Positions 37,746 through 49,881 of a stretch of 64,000 nucleotides of DNA are shown one piece after another (position 1 is the first letter of the stretch; each line of letters begins with the position of its first letter). Source of the stretch: Cucumis sativus (Eukaryota > Streptophyta > Magnoliopsida > Cucurbitales > Cucurbitaceae); NCBI RefSeq assembly GCF_000004075.3, contig NC_026657.2, positions 5,084,001 to 5,148,000 of the forward strand. The letters run 5' to 3'. The notes under the pieces were generated by a model. The model did no database searches. It worked only from the letters and a program-made list of their open reading frames with translations, and was not told the origin of the DNA. The position numbers and the translations under genes are program-made.

Positions 37746-40700
37746 TCAACGGAAGTACACCCTTTTGCTTCCATTTTCCAGAATCTTTCCTTCACTTGGA
37801 TGACATATTTTAGCCTGTTGCTGTGAAAAGAATAAAAGGGTTAATCAAATGGAGATGATAATAAAATTGATCCAAATTGATCTACTTATTAATATCTAAA
37901 AGACACCGATACAGTTACGAGACATGGATATGACACAGACATTGCGACATGGCATATTTAAAAATATAGGACATGAGACAAGGAAAAGACACATTTATTA
38001 AAATTTACATTTTAAAAAATAATCAGAAAAAAAATACATCACTTTTATACTAAAAAAATGAAAGTAAATGAGTTGATAGATTTATACGTTTAGAAAAACT
38101 TAGTTTGGTGTATTTCACATTCTAAAGTTATTATTATATTATATGTTTGTTTAGTCTACACAACAAGATTTTTATGTTTGTTTAGTCTACACAACAAGAT
38201 TTTTATGCATGTCTAATATATTTGTTGCAGTAACAAGTATCCTACACATGTTGGACATTAACATGCTAGCAAAACTAAAATGATTGTGCTATTTGAATAG
38301 CACTAAATTATCCAAATTGTTGTCTTAATGAAAGAGATGTTGTGATTGGGATTAATTCAATCCATCTTATGAACAAGTGCAATCTTTCCATTTGATACAG
38401 CAATTGACAATAACAGAAAATGCCCTTATAATCAAATTACTACTTATTCCAGAAAAAGTCATGCAAGTATGGATTTCAATATCTGAAAATAGTTGAAACC
38501 TACTATCTTTTTTACCTTCAAGCTAAACACACTTCGTCCGCCAAGTCTTAGTGGTACGTTATGTTGTGTCTTTTTCTGATCCTTGACCATACTAAAAGTT
38601 GAAGGAATGACTCTACCTTTGCATTTCTGACTCACAGCAATTCTCCCCACTGCATTCTCCTTTCCGGCTTCTACTGTTTTGCATCTTCCTGTTCTTTCTA
38701 GACCTTCCTTTTTCTTCAGATTTAAGCAACTGTTTTGATTGTCTCTTTGCAGTAGTAGAGAAGCTTTAGGACGAAGTATCTGGTTGAATAACAAACAAGA
38801 TTAAGTACATTTCCCTGACATTAAGTTTGCACACTGACAAATTAAAATTTTCAATACCATTTCTCTGACACAAAATTGATTGCAAGAAAACCTTGCGTTT
38901 GATTAGGAGTTACCAAATTGAGTTGATAAAATTAGTTTTACAATATAGATATCTCAATCTTAAATTCTAACAGCTTCTCACCTTTGGTTTTGAAGCCTCA
39001 GGATTAGCATTATTTAGTTTACCAACCACCCTCCTTGAGTTAGAACTCACACCCTCCAGTTGGACTTTTAATGTGCTTGACAAAACACTCAAAACTTTGG
39101 ACTTGTTCATTGATGCTTGAGTCATTCTGGATAAGCCTCCAACGCATTGACTGTTTTTCAAGTGATGTTCTGATGTTTTGGTGATGTTTTTAGAACCAAA
39201 ACTAGGATTTAGAGAGGAGGATATGCTAGAGTTACGGCCACTTGACTGTCTTCGACAGTTATTAACTTCCAATCTAGATGCTTGTCTGGTGGCACAGCTT
39301 TTCCTAAGACTTCTCCTCATATCTAACAAAAGTTTACTAGAACTGCTCAATGATTGACTTGTTACCTCCGTTGGCTTATGTTGTTGTTGGTGGCCGATAC
39401 CGGATACGATTGTGCTGCTCGTTCTGCTGTCAACTGACTCCTTTCCCTCTGAACTGGAACCAATAACTGAAACATTTGCAACTACGTTTTCAATAAAACC
39501 GCTTGCATAAGGAACCAAACTTGACTTTGAACTCGAGATTCCTTTTGAGTTTGTAAAGCTTGATTTAGAGTTCAATTTAGTGGTTGATCCTGAAATTAGC
39601 TTCTCACCTACAACTTCCTTATTCATTGCAAAACCTCGACAGTTGCCTTTGCACTTCCTTCCGTCAAAGTCTTTCCCTCTTGATCTTGAGACAGAGTCAG
39701 GAAGGGTTGGAGAAGAAGACGCTTTTATTAATTCAAAATCCAAAGTCTTTTTCTCATCATAAAGCTGAGCAAATACTAATTTCAGGTCATGAGACGAACT
39801 TTGGTGGACCCTGATACGTGTATATGTAATTTTAAGAAAAACACAAGGAACAAAATCATGAATTTATGTATTTAACATCAAGTCTATAAACAGAGAAGCT
39901 AAATGGGTGCTTACTGATGGTGTGTATAGAACCATTTATCATCACTGCATTCAAAGTAAACGCATACGAGGAATTAGTACAATGAATTATTAAAAAGAAA
40001 ATATACCAATCTGTATGTACCTTTGACCAATTTATCAGCACTTACATGTTCTGGTTGTAGGACTTCCCTTCTAAGGAGAGATCAACCCACATGGGTGCTT
40101 CAATTTCTTCCTGACTCAATCAGAAATTACACACCAAAAAAAGCCTCATTGTATAAGGCTTCTGTTTAATGGCATCAATTTTGAAAAATAAGGAAGAAAC
40201 TCTTCCTTAGTTTTATAATCTAATAGCAAGATAAGTGTTCAAAACATAGATAAATTTTAAAATCTAAAACAAACAATTTATCCTTTTCAAAAAGTAGCTA
40301 AGATTCCAAAAGTACGTCAAAAGAAAAGTGAAAAACCAAAACGAACACAAATAAACATTAAACATCAGTCATGAACGTCATCTCTTTTTCTAAACATATT
40401 GATTCTCAATCTGAGATTCTGAATCATTAAAATGAAGCAATATCCAGGAAAATGATGCATTACCTTCTCCCTCGATTTTCAAGCACAATTTAAAAGGTAG
40501 AGAAACATGATATGGATGCATGAGAATATTTGAGGAACAGAAAATTAATCACATGATATATATTAACCATTTACTCAAGGAACTAGAGGTCAACATTAAA
40601 ACCTAGAAATCAAACATTGAAAAATCAATGAATCCGATCTCCACAAGAAAACGAAAACAAAATAATAGAAACAAAGAACAAGAAATAACATTTAAAAATT

Positions 40701-40906
40701 AAACCAAAAGGTGAAAAAGAGAATAATCAATGATGAAGCGCCAAACCAAACAAAAATCCCATTTCATCTAAAATAAATAAATAAAATAAAAACATCAAAG
40801 AAAGTGATGAGAATAAGAAATGAAATCACAAGAAGAAGAAGAAGAGAAGAGATACCAGGAAAGCCCAATAATGATTGGAGTTGAGATGCACCATTTTTGG
40901 AGGCAT
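37746..40906 (-). CDS. Conserved plant protein of unknown function, Ser/Lys-rich
   Basis: Exons 40906-40856, 40110-40046, 39810-38982, 38779-38516 and 37820-37746 give 427 residues with all phases closing. The start MPPKMVHLNSN is short; exon 2 contributes EEIEAPMWVDLSLEGKS (residues 18-34), a block I recognise from uncharacterised plant proteins. The long exon 3 is rich in Ser, Lys and Arg (for example SVSRSRGKDFDG and DMRRSLRKSCATRQASR) and lacks membrane segments. Exon 4 is basic with GKENAVGRIAVSQKCKG, and the last exon ends NGSKRVYFR. The composition suggests a disordered, perhaps nuclear or microtubule-associated protein, but that is inference. No catalytic motif is seen. The Met choice follows the first Met of the exon with a clean donor. 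Confidence 0.75.
38142..38204. repeat. 31-bp tandem duplication in intron 4 of the unknown-function gene
   Basis: The unit tatgtttgtttagtctacac begins at 38142 and at 38173. The copies look identical over the repeated stretch. Confidence 0.85.
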
Positions 40907-41120
40907 AAAATGTTGTGGAAATGAAGAAAGTGGGAAGGCAAAAGCGATGGTGTTGGAGGTTTTTGAAAGCTTCAAAATACCTCCATTTTCAGGGCGTCCT
41001 GGATTTGGTTGATTGAATAAATAGTTGGGTTGATGAAAACATATGTTCGTTATATTATTATTAACCAAGAGCGGGGAATGGACGGTGTAGATCTTTCAAT
41101 TAACTACGCACTCTCTCTCT

Positions 41121-41130
41121 CTATATATAA
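41121..41130 (-). promoter_or_regulatory. Possible TATA box of the unknown-function gene
   Basis: On the minus strand the stretch reads ttatatatag within ttatttatatatag, about 215 bases before the ATG at 40906. A CT microsatellite adjoins it. Confidence 0.4.
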
Positions 41131-42709
41131 ATAACTTTTTTGACCGTTGCATTTTTCAAACTGTTTCAGCACACAAAATTACGCTATTGCCATCTTTCAT
41201 GCCTTTTCCTTAATAATATTTAATAATCTTTCATTTTGATCAAGCTTATAAATATTATTATTCATATTCTATATTTGAAAATGTTCCACGTTAATTTTTA
41301 CGAAAAATATTAATTTACACGTTTAATTATAGAAGTTATATCGATTTGAACTTTAAACTAACTAGCATATTACCATGTGCATTTGCACGTGTATTTTTGT
41401 ATACATTTAGTTTTGATTCTTGTTTAATATTACTATATAAGTTTTATGTGCTTTTGTAGTTTTTTCTATACATTTCACATGTTCTTTTGCACATATTGAA
41501 GAAGAAAAGAAGATTGTTGTTAATTATAGCCTGTGTGCGTGATAATATTGCAGATTAAGGAAACCACCGTTTAGCGTGCAATAAGCTATATAACGTGGTG
41601 AGATTTAGAGTATGAGATGCAAACAATGAGACTATGAGTATTACAAGATTTTCTATTCGATTTCAAGTATAAACTTAAAATAGATTTCTTGGTGAGTTGA
41701 ACGCAACGATTTTAGCATTATTTATGATTGAATAATGTTTAAGTTGAGCTTTTGACGAACAATCAAAATAACTTATATTTAGTGTTTTTGACAAATAAAT
41801 TTTATGAACAATTATTTATACTAATGAATCTCCTACCTTAGTGACATGAATGATCTTTTTCCAAGATTATGCCGTGAGAGTGTTGAGCAATCAAGTGTAT
41901 AATAAACATAGAGTAAGGAATTATATGCGATGAATATGATTGAGAAATTAGTTTTTCAACGTTCCTTCCAAACCAAGCATAAATAACATTAAAGTGTCCT
42001 ACTATTAATTAAGACAAACTATCTTTTGACAATGAAATACTTTGTTTCTAGATGTATATGATGTCGTTATACACAACAAACTTACTCTTATTTCTAAGAT
42101 TTACTTACATATTCACTTAACTAAAACTTAGCAACTTATTCTTTCGAGTAGTTAGCTTGTTGTACTTGAACCAAACTTTCAATTAACTTGAACTTCTTTT
42201 TTAACTTAAAAGAACTTAAGTTTACTCATTAAATTTATACTTTTCTAGAATGTTAGTTCATCTCTTCTTAACCCATTGCAAGATTTAGCTACTCATGACG
42301 AAGGAAAAGAATATAATAGATTAAAAGTGATAGTGTGAATGTTCATATTGAGGAATATAGAAGATTTCTCACTCCTTATTTCACTGTACAACACAAAATT
42401 AAATACAAAGTGAAAAATCAAATTGATGTCAAGGAGCTGATCACACTTTCTTACTCTCCTTGGCTCCAATGGTGAATGCATGATTGAAGAATTTTAACAA
42501 AGGATCCTATTGTATGATCTTGATATATTCTCCTGCTTCTTTTGGCTTCCATGTGTCCATGTATGACCTTCACGAGTATCCTTCATTAAGCATGTTTCCT
42601 TGGTTTAAGGGAGAATATTTGTATTTGTCAATGACATAATAGCTTTTGCTTTTCTCTTTCCTATAATTTTAAAATTAAATAAGAAAAAGGTAGCCTTGTT
42701 TCAACAACA
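41131..42709. other. Spacer between the unknown-function gene and tRNA-Phe
   Basis: AT-rich, no gene recognised. The short open stretch at 42293-42481 has no family features. Confidence 0.45.
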
Positions 42710-42714
42710 GCGGG

Positions 42715-42757
<43 letters not shown>

Positions 42758-42782
42758 GCGTGTTCGATCCACGCTCACCGCA
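42710..42782 (+). tRNA. tRNA-Phe (GAA)
   Basis: A 73-base cloverleaf with the intact A-box region (TAGCTCAGTTGGGAGAGC), anticodon loop CTGAAGA with GAA, and the T-arm GTTCGATCC. The anticodon stem (CAGA/TCTG) and the T stem pair well. The acceptor stem has one G-A mismatch at the fifth pair, which I recall is usual in plant nuclear tRNA-Phe. A T-run (ttcttttt) follows directly and should stop RNA polymerase III. No intron. Confidence 0.97.
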
Positions 42783-43919
42783 TTCTTTTTCTTGTTTTTC
42801 TCATTTAATGAATCACTCATACGTCGTCGTTTCCATTGTCATAATCCATGAAGCGCTTTCAGCCCACAATTACCACTTTCAATATCGGCCCATTTTAATT
42901 CTATTCAAGTTTGAAGAAAATCTAATTATACTCAGGAGAAAATCTAATTAAATCGTTTTTTTTTCTTTTTTCGATAACCATTAGTTTTTGTGTTTAAGTT
43001 TGTGAAAATTGTTTGTTTTATTATTGATTCTAAATTTTATAAATTTTTTTAAAATAAATAAAAGTTATATTCTATTCTATCTTGATTGTATGAGGAAATG
43101 ACGAGAAGTTATTTATGTTGAAGGATGACATGTCTTCTAATTTTATGACTGTCTTTGATGAAGTTGCAAGAATATCTTCAATAATTTGGCTGACAACATG
43201 ACACCCAACAACTTCCGGTGCTTCCTTTCGTGTTCCGTAGAAATTTCTCAAGAGAAACTCTACCAAGGTAGTAGTGTTATTTGTTGGGGTTGAAGAAAGT
43301 TCTCATCTTCTTCATCAATAAACTTAAACTTACATGACTTTCTTCTTTCCTTTCTTTCTTTTTTTCTTGAGTCTTTCATCCTCGTGTAATTTTGATGGAA
43401 TTTTAACTTCTTTGGGATAGAACTTGATTTTCTTCTCTTTTTTTTTGGTGAGTCACGGACGTCCACCCTTTATCATCATCTTCAATATACTCATTTTTAT
43501 ACTTTGCGAGTCATCCTTTGGAACTTTCTATTGAAACTCAACAACTATAGCGTGAATATCCCAAACTAGATTAAACTTTTTCTTTTAATCATTGTTTAAT
43601 AAAAAATTTTGAGACGATTCACAAATTGTCACGCCATTTACTAAATTAAAGATGAAAAATACAAATAATTGAATTTGGGACTAATTAAAAAATGACATGT
43701 ATCCCAAATTAAAATTAAAGACATATATTGACAACTCTAATGATGCCACATGTTTTCATTATGACCGTTGGATTAAGTTAATTATTTGAGTTCAATTAAA
43801 TATTATTTACTTGAGCTAAAATTTAATTGAGCCCAAAATAAGCTTAATTTAGTCCAAAGGTTAAATATGACACAAATCCATGTGGTTGAGTCAATTGGTT
43901 TGATCTATGGATCAACCAG
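42783..43919. other. Spacer with short minus-strand open stretches
   Basis: Two short minus-strand open stretches (43072-43266, and 43260-43466, the latter Lys-rich) overlap but show no recognised domain, so they are not called as genes. The remainder is AT-rich. Confidence 0.4.
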
Positions 43920-44885
43920 CATTACAAGAAATAAGATTTTTTCCTGACGTAGCAATACATCGTTGAAAACCCTAACTAACGTCGAGGAAGGTTACTGCAA
44001 CATCGCGGACCATGTCGGTAGGCACGTCAAGGAAAGCACGTCGGGGACATTTTTCTCAACATGACTCACGTCAACGACGAGAAAATTTTTTTCGCGCATG
44101 CTGCAGCACGTTGCAGACGGCTTCTACAACTTGTGCGTCGCGGAAGGCTTTAAATATATATTTTGTTATTTTTTTCATTCATTACAAAACAATATATATG
44201 AAAAGAGACCCACTAAATTCTTCCATTTATTTATGTCATTGCTAGATATGGTTGATGTTGCAAATAAATTAATCTATTTCCAAGTGATTAATTGTTTTTG
44301 GAGAATGAAATTTGACAAAAGAAGGAATGAAGATGAGTGATTCAGAGAAGGAAGAGAGAGAGAGATGGGCGATTCGAAGAAGGAAAACATGGAGAAAGTA
44401 GAGGGAAGGAGAGAGGGAGAGTGAGGAATAGTGACAAAGGAGAAAGAGGGGACGAGAACACTTCCGACAGCGACGGCGAAGACGGACGACCGGCAACATG
44501 GATCTCCTCCTCTCCATCTCTCTCAGACGATTTTCTCTTCCTTTCGTTTCGCAATCGGTTCTATGTTGAAGGGGGAAGAAATAGAGTAGTCTTTCTCCGA
44601 CGTCGGACAAACTAACGTTGTGGAAAGATTAAATAATGAATTCATTATTTAAACATTCTCCAACGTGCACCTATTAAACGTCGCGGAAAGGTGACCATTG
44701 TCACTTCAATGCGTACACTTACAACTTTCATTTTTTTCGATGTGTGGCAGATAGACGTCGGAAAAGTGAAGATATTAAATTTAATTTTAAACTTTCCGCA
44801 ACGTCTAATTCTTTTGTGTCGTGGAAAGTAAAAGTATTAGATTTAATTTTGAACTTTCCGCGATGTCGGGTTCTCGTGTGTTGAG
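43920..44885. mobile_element. Second CACTA-like non-autonomous element
   Basis: The left end reads CATTACAAGAAATAAG, one base off the CACTACAAGAAA terminus of the element at 22245. Subterminal repeats built on tccgcgacgtc/ttccgcaacgtc words fill 43945-44150 and 44580-44880 in both orientations. The right end is unclear: the last repeat ends gttctcgtgtgttgag near 44885, a decayed form of the expected ttcttgtagtg. The centre (44340-44600) is GA-rich, like the centre of the first element. No transposase is seen. Confidence 0.6.
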
Positions 44886-45416
44886 TAAATATTGATGTTT
44901 GACAATTTTAAAATGTAATCATAATACAAATTCTAAATTGATTTACTAATAACGATTTAAAAGTTTAATAGAAATGTGGCATAATATTACCAAATCAAAT
45001 TTGATGAAGTGTGTGAACAGTTACAAAAAGTTTGGGGATATAAAATGAAAATTTCTAAATAGAAAAAAAAAAAATCATCACTCAAACCTTATGTGAATTA
45101 ATTTTGACACACACACACATAAAAAGTTGGTGTTAAAAGAAAAATGAAGATTGTGAAAAGAAAAGAAAAGTAGGGCATAGATAAAATGTGGATAGAAAGA
45201 GATGAGTTGTAGATGCAAAAAAATCTTTAGAAACAATATGATTGGCTAACTAAACCCTCTCACTACCCCACAAAATTTCTCAAAATCTTTCATTCTTCAC
45301 CACTCATCTTCCTCATTTCCTCATAATATTCCCCCACTTTCCCCCTCTCTCACTCACACACGACTGCCCATTCCTCCATTCTTTCTCACAACTCAACCAC
45401 AGACCTTCAACTACCC
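44886..45416. other. LHCB3 promoter region
   Basis: AT-rich upstream sequence. A CCAAT-type word on the minus strand (attggct, about 45241-45247) lies about 175 bases before the ATG. From 45300 the leader is C- and T-rich. No clear TATA box was fixed. Confidence 0.4.
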
Positions 45417-46687
45417 ATGGCCGCCACTGCCGCCACCGCCACCCTCCTCCGGGCCACCCCTTTTCTTGGCCAGGCCAGAGCCTCTCCTCAAAACCCCCTC
45501 AGAGATGTCGTCGCCATGGGAACTGGAAAATACACCATGGTCTTTACTCACTCACTTACTCTGTCTTTTTTTTTTTTTTTTTACATATATATATCTCTCT
45601 CTGTTTTTGGGGTGTTCTTGAAGATTGATGGTTTTTGTTTTCCAATTTTGGATAGAGTAATGATTTGTGGTATGGACCCGATAGAGTTAAGTACTTGGGG
45701 CCGTTTTCAGCTCAGACTCCATCGTACTTGAACGGTGAGTTCCCTGGTGATTATGGATGGGACACTGCTGGCTTGTCCGCCGATCCCGAGGCCTTCGCCA
45801 AGAACCGAGCTCTTGAGGTAGTTCATTTTAGTTTATCTACTCTCTTATTGTTTTCTTTTGATCTTTGTATGTCCAACTGGGTATTCTACTTCTAAAAATG
45901 ACTATTTTGGTACTCAACATAAAATTTAGAGAACAGTTTTGCTTTAATGATTAAAATTTGAGCAATGAGTTAAGTTGTAGATTCTAGAATTAATGTGTTG
46001 GGTTAGAAAGTTTCTGTTTGGGATGCTGAGATTAAGTACTTTGGTAAATAAAAATTAAAAAAAAAAAAAGAAAGGAAATTCTTCCATAAATGTACAAAAT
46101 TTGCAATGCTAGCTGCGTTATTTAGTTGATTGGACACCTCTGATAACTTTAAAACTAAATGACGATCAAATTTGCAGGTAATCCACGGAAGGTGGGCAAT
46201 GTTGGGCGCTTTGGGTTGCATAACACCCGAAGTCTTAGAAAAATGGCTTAAAGTGGACTTCAAGGAGCCAGTATGGTTCAAGGCAGGATCCCAAATCTTC
46301 ACAGAAGGAGGTCTAGACTACTTAGGCAACCCGAACTTGGTCCACGCCCAAAGCATTCTAGCCGTGTTGGGGTTCCAAGTGGTCCTCATGGGTCTAGTAG
46401 AAGGGTTCCGCATCAACGGCCTTGATGGCGTCGGCGAGGGCAATGACCTGTACCCAGGCGGTCAATACTTTGACCCACTTGGACTGGCTGATGACCCTGT
46501 CACCTTCGCTGAGCTGAAGGTGAAGGAGATCAAGAATGGGCGTCTTGCCATGTTTTCCATGTTTGGATTCTTCGTTCAAGCCATTGTGACCGGAAAGGGT
46601 CCTCTTGAGAACCTTCTTGACCACCTTGATGACCCTGTGGCTAATAATGCTTGGGTTTATGCCACCAAGTTTGCCCCTGGCTCATAA
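45417..46687 (+). CDS. LHCB3: Chlorophyll a/b-binding protein of LHCII type III (LHCB3, CAB-13 type)
   Basis: Light-harvesting complex II subunit that binds chlorophylls a and b in photosystem II antenna trimers of the thylakoid. Exons 45417-45539, 45656-45817 and 46178-46687 give 264 residues (Arabidopsis about 265). Residues 1-41 are a Ser/Ala-rich plastid transit peptide ending [11 protein letters not shown]. The mature start is [18 protein letters not shown], the type III signature lacking the longer phosphorylated N-terminus of LHCB1/2. Helix B holds the ExxxxR pair (E95, R100) before WAMLG; helix C lies near [23 protein letters not shown]; helix A is [19 protein letters not shown]. The C-terminus is [14 protein letters not shown]. 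The first donor is ATG|GTCTTT, a weak but usable GT site. The homologue has Gly where Ser begins exon 2. Confidence 0.97.
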
Positions 46688-48182
46688 GTATTTCACATTA
46701 ATTATTGAAATTGAACAAGCTAAGTTTGTTTGTTGTGTAAATTGTTTGTAGTTCTCTGGGCGTTTTTTTTTGGTGTGGGTGGATGTGATTATAATTAGAT
46801 GGATGAGTATTAAGGTGGATCAATGGACATTAATTCTCACTTGATCAAATGACTTTAATGTTCTTAATCTTAGTTATTACATCATTTAATTAGAGGTAGT
46901 CTTGATTGTAGTGATTTGATCATTTATTTTTTGGTAGTTACTTAGCAAGTAAATATATATGTTTTAAAAGAACCCAACGTGATAAAAGAAAACAAAGATG
47001 TTTTAATGTCAATTTATATGGGAACGGTAAAGGAGTCGATAGAGAGAGATGGAAATAATGCTTGTTGATGTTTTTACTAATTGCATACATTTCTACAAAG
47101 AGACAGCAAATAATGCTTGTTGAAACACATTGGTAACTAATTGCACACGAGATTTTGGTTCCATGTTAGGGATTCTATTTTAGGATTTTATTACACACCA
47201 CTAACTTTTGAATTTCATCCTTGATTTAGAGTAGGCTAAATTATATATAAAAAATTTCATCCTTGATTTAGAATAGGCTAAATTATATATAAAGAATGCT
47301 ATTAAATTTTACCGTTGCACTTGACACGTTTATTTTACATATATTGTATAAGATTCCAGACAGACATTAAATATTTTTGTTTGTTTCATATTTCAAAACT
47401 GAATGTTATTTTCCACGAGATATTAAAACTCATTCGACAAGGTTCACATTTTTTAATATCCTCCAAACATGTGAGGTTTTTATACCTAAAAAAGGAATGA
47501 AGTCTTGACTAATTAATAATTAATATCAATGAATCATACTTTTATTAATTTTAATTAATTATTAAATATAAATATATTATTAGACTTAATAAATTTCAAG
47601 ATATTTTAGTAAATAGTAAATCTAAATATTTTTGCAAATGAGGGACTTAAAAATAATGTTTTATAATAGCTAATTGGGAATTTTTAAATAGTATAGCATT
47701 TACTATAACTCGAGGCATTATTATTGTTTTTCATAACGGTGAGTTCAAACGACCTATGAATACATTCAAATTTTATATATCTAAATTCAAAATATTTTTA
47801 CTAAAAAAAATTCAAAAAAATTAATACTATGAAACAATAAGACTCAAAATTAGGAGTCATTAGGATAGATTAAAAAGCTGAACCAACCTACTAAAATTGC
47901 GGGCATTTATTTTTAAAAAGTTCAAACCAATATTTTATTAGAAAGAATTAAAGGCTTAAATCCACTGACCAACCATAGTCTATTTGATCGAAAAATGGAC
48001 TCCCACCCGATCCGACCCGACCTCACCACTACCCAATACCATCTAACTTTCATGGGCCAACAACACAGCCCAAAAACACAATTCGTCGATCGTCATTCGA
48101 CTACAGTTGGAAGCACAAACTTCTCGCTGTTTTCGTCTTTAGGGTTTTCGTTGTCAATCACCGCAGCTCTTATCTCTCAGCG
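46688..48182. other. Spacer between LHCB3 and the small basic protein gene
   Basis: Includes the LHCB3 3'UTR, a 42-bp duplicated unit (47211-47294), and AT-rich DNA. The promoter and leader of the next gene lie within about 48000-48182. No other gene recognised. Confidence 0.45.
47211..47294. repeat. 42-bp tandem duplication
   Basis: The unit starting aatttcatccttgatttaga begins at 47211 and 47253 with one or two differences between copies. Confidence 0.85.
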
Positions 48183-49881
48183 ATGGCGAAGAACAGGAAT
48201 AAGAAGCGAAGTGGGGCTGTTTCAATGGACGTAACGGAAAATTCCGTTCAAGAGCTCCCTCAAGGTACACTTTAGTTATTTCAAAGGGAATTATACAGAA
48301 TAGTATCAGATGGACGCATGTTTGTACTTGACGTTCTTGTTCGTTGTTGCTCTTTCAGATATTACTAGGACTCTTCTTTGTTTAATACTTGTTTTCTTTG
48401 AGTAGTTTTGAAGTTTAACTAACTTATTTTCCGCTTGAATCTATAGCGATGGACGTGTCTATGTCTTCAGTTCATAAACCAGCTTCTGGCGCTCTCGATT
48501 TGTAAGCTTCTATCTGCGAATTTTGGTTTTTTTTGGGACATGGTTTCACGCCAATTCATTCTGCATTTTTTTTTTCGTTTTTTCAATTCATGTGATTTTT
48601 TTTTATCATTGGCTCTGTTGAATTTTTGTGTGTCGAGAGACTTGAGGAGCTGTTTCTCATGAAGAATCCTTAATCCCAATTTTTTTTTTTCATTTTGGAC
48701 CGGATGAGGCTTCTAAGTTCGCTGACTAGAGAAAATTGAGCATGTATTAATGATCTTACCACAGAATTTGGTGAATAACACCCAGAAAACTTTTAGTCTC
48801 ATTCTGCTAACTATTCATATTTAGCCACATTACTATTGATCTTAATATTTTATTTAGTGGGTCACGTATAACATCATATGCTACATCTTTATAGGCACTT
48901 GAGGAGAAGTCATTGCTTGTAAATATATAATAGATAAAGAACTTAGAAGATATACTAAGTCTTTTGAGGTACTTCTACTTGGACCCTCGCACCCTCCCTC
49001 TTTAGATACCAATCTAATCCTAATTCACTTAGCAAATGCCTACTTTCTCCTTTTCCACTCCCTCCATTTATAACCAAATACCCTCAAATCTTAACAACTT
49101 CCTTAACCAATTGATTATTACTAATATATCCCCTAATGTCCCTAATAACATTCCTGTCAATTTAATTTCCCACAAATGTGTGAAGCATCTGATTCATGCA
49201 CGCACCCCTCTGATTCGTTTCTAGCCACTTGAACTTATCAGCAAAGACGGCAAATCAGTAATTGAAGGAGTGCCAGAGCTTTCCTACCACCGTAGCCCTT
49301 GATATTTTATCGTTCCTGCATTAGTAGCATGTAAAATGATACTATTGGTTTCAATTATATTGAAGGCACACGTATATTTAAAGTGGTATGCTCTACAATG
49401 TTCAACTTTTAATGCCTTAAGGATTATGATTGAAACCCACCCATGTTTTCCAAACAGTACTAGAATTTTAAGGGCACATTAGTAATTAGCTAGAGTGTTT
49501 TTATACTTCTTGTTAATAAATATACTTCTTTGGGTTTGATTCTCTCTTATCTATATCTTATAGCGTGTTTGGATTGTCTTTTTAAGTGTTTATAAACATT
49601 TTTTTTTAGACACTTGGAAACAATCCAAACATGCACTTAGTTTTAGCTGGTTTTCTCAATTTGGTTGGTGTTGAAAATTAAAGCTGCCATTTTCCTTGAT
49701 CTTTACTCGTTGTTGTGACAGAAAGTTGAAAAAGGGAAGGCCAATGAAGCGAACAAAGAATGTTAGGAAGACAAAAGCCATCGCGAAGGCCATTTCTAAG
49801 AGCGAGCAATCAATGGAGAAAATTTTGAAAAATCATAGCAAAACTACGAGAATACAATCTGCAAAAACATTGTATGAATGA
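48183..49881 (+). CDS. Small basic conserved plant protein, function unknown
   Basis: Exons 48183-48264, 48447-48501 and 49722-49881 give 98 residues with exact phase closure. The protein starts MAKNRNKKRSGAVSMDVTE, has a short linker (SMSSVHKPASGALDL) and a Lys-rich C-terminal half (KGRPMKRTKNVRKTKAIAKA) ending IQSAKTLYE. The SAKTLYE end and the lysine clusters are conserved in plant homologues I recall, all uncharacterised. The basic clusters suggest a nuclear or nucleolar protein, but this is inference. Intron 2 (about 1.2 kb) contains a 76-bp MITE hairpin. No membrane segment or signal peptide is visible. The start is the first ATG of the leader in a favourable context (gcgATGG). Confidence 0.8.
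49561..49636. mobile_element. Short PIF/Harbinger-like MITE hairpin in an intron
   Basis: A 76-bp inverted repeat: left arm gtgtttggattgtc.., right arm ..caatccaaacatgcac, separated by a short T-rich loop. It is flanked by TTA on both sides (49558-49560 and 49637-49639), the target duplication of PIF/Harbinger-type elements. It sits in the second intron of the small basic protein gene. Confidence 0.7.

Noticed and set aside
43072-43466. Two minus-strand frames, one Lys-rich with a KKKRRK-like signal
   Set aside because: They overlap in different frames, and no splice sites or family support a gene.
44269-44615. Overlapping frames on both strands in the GA-rich centre of the second CACTA element
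   Set aside because: Composition-driven open frames (Arg/Glu versus Leu/Ser) in low-complexity DNA.
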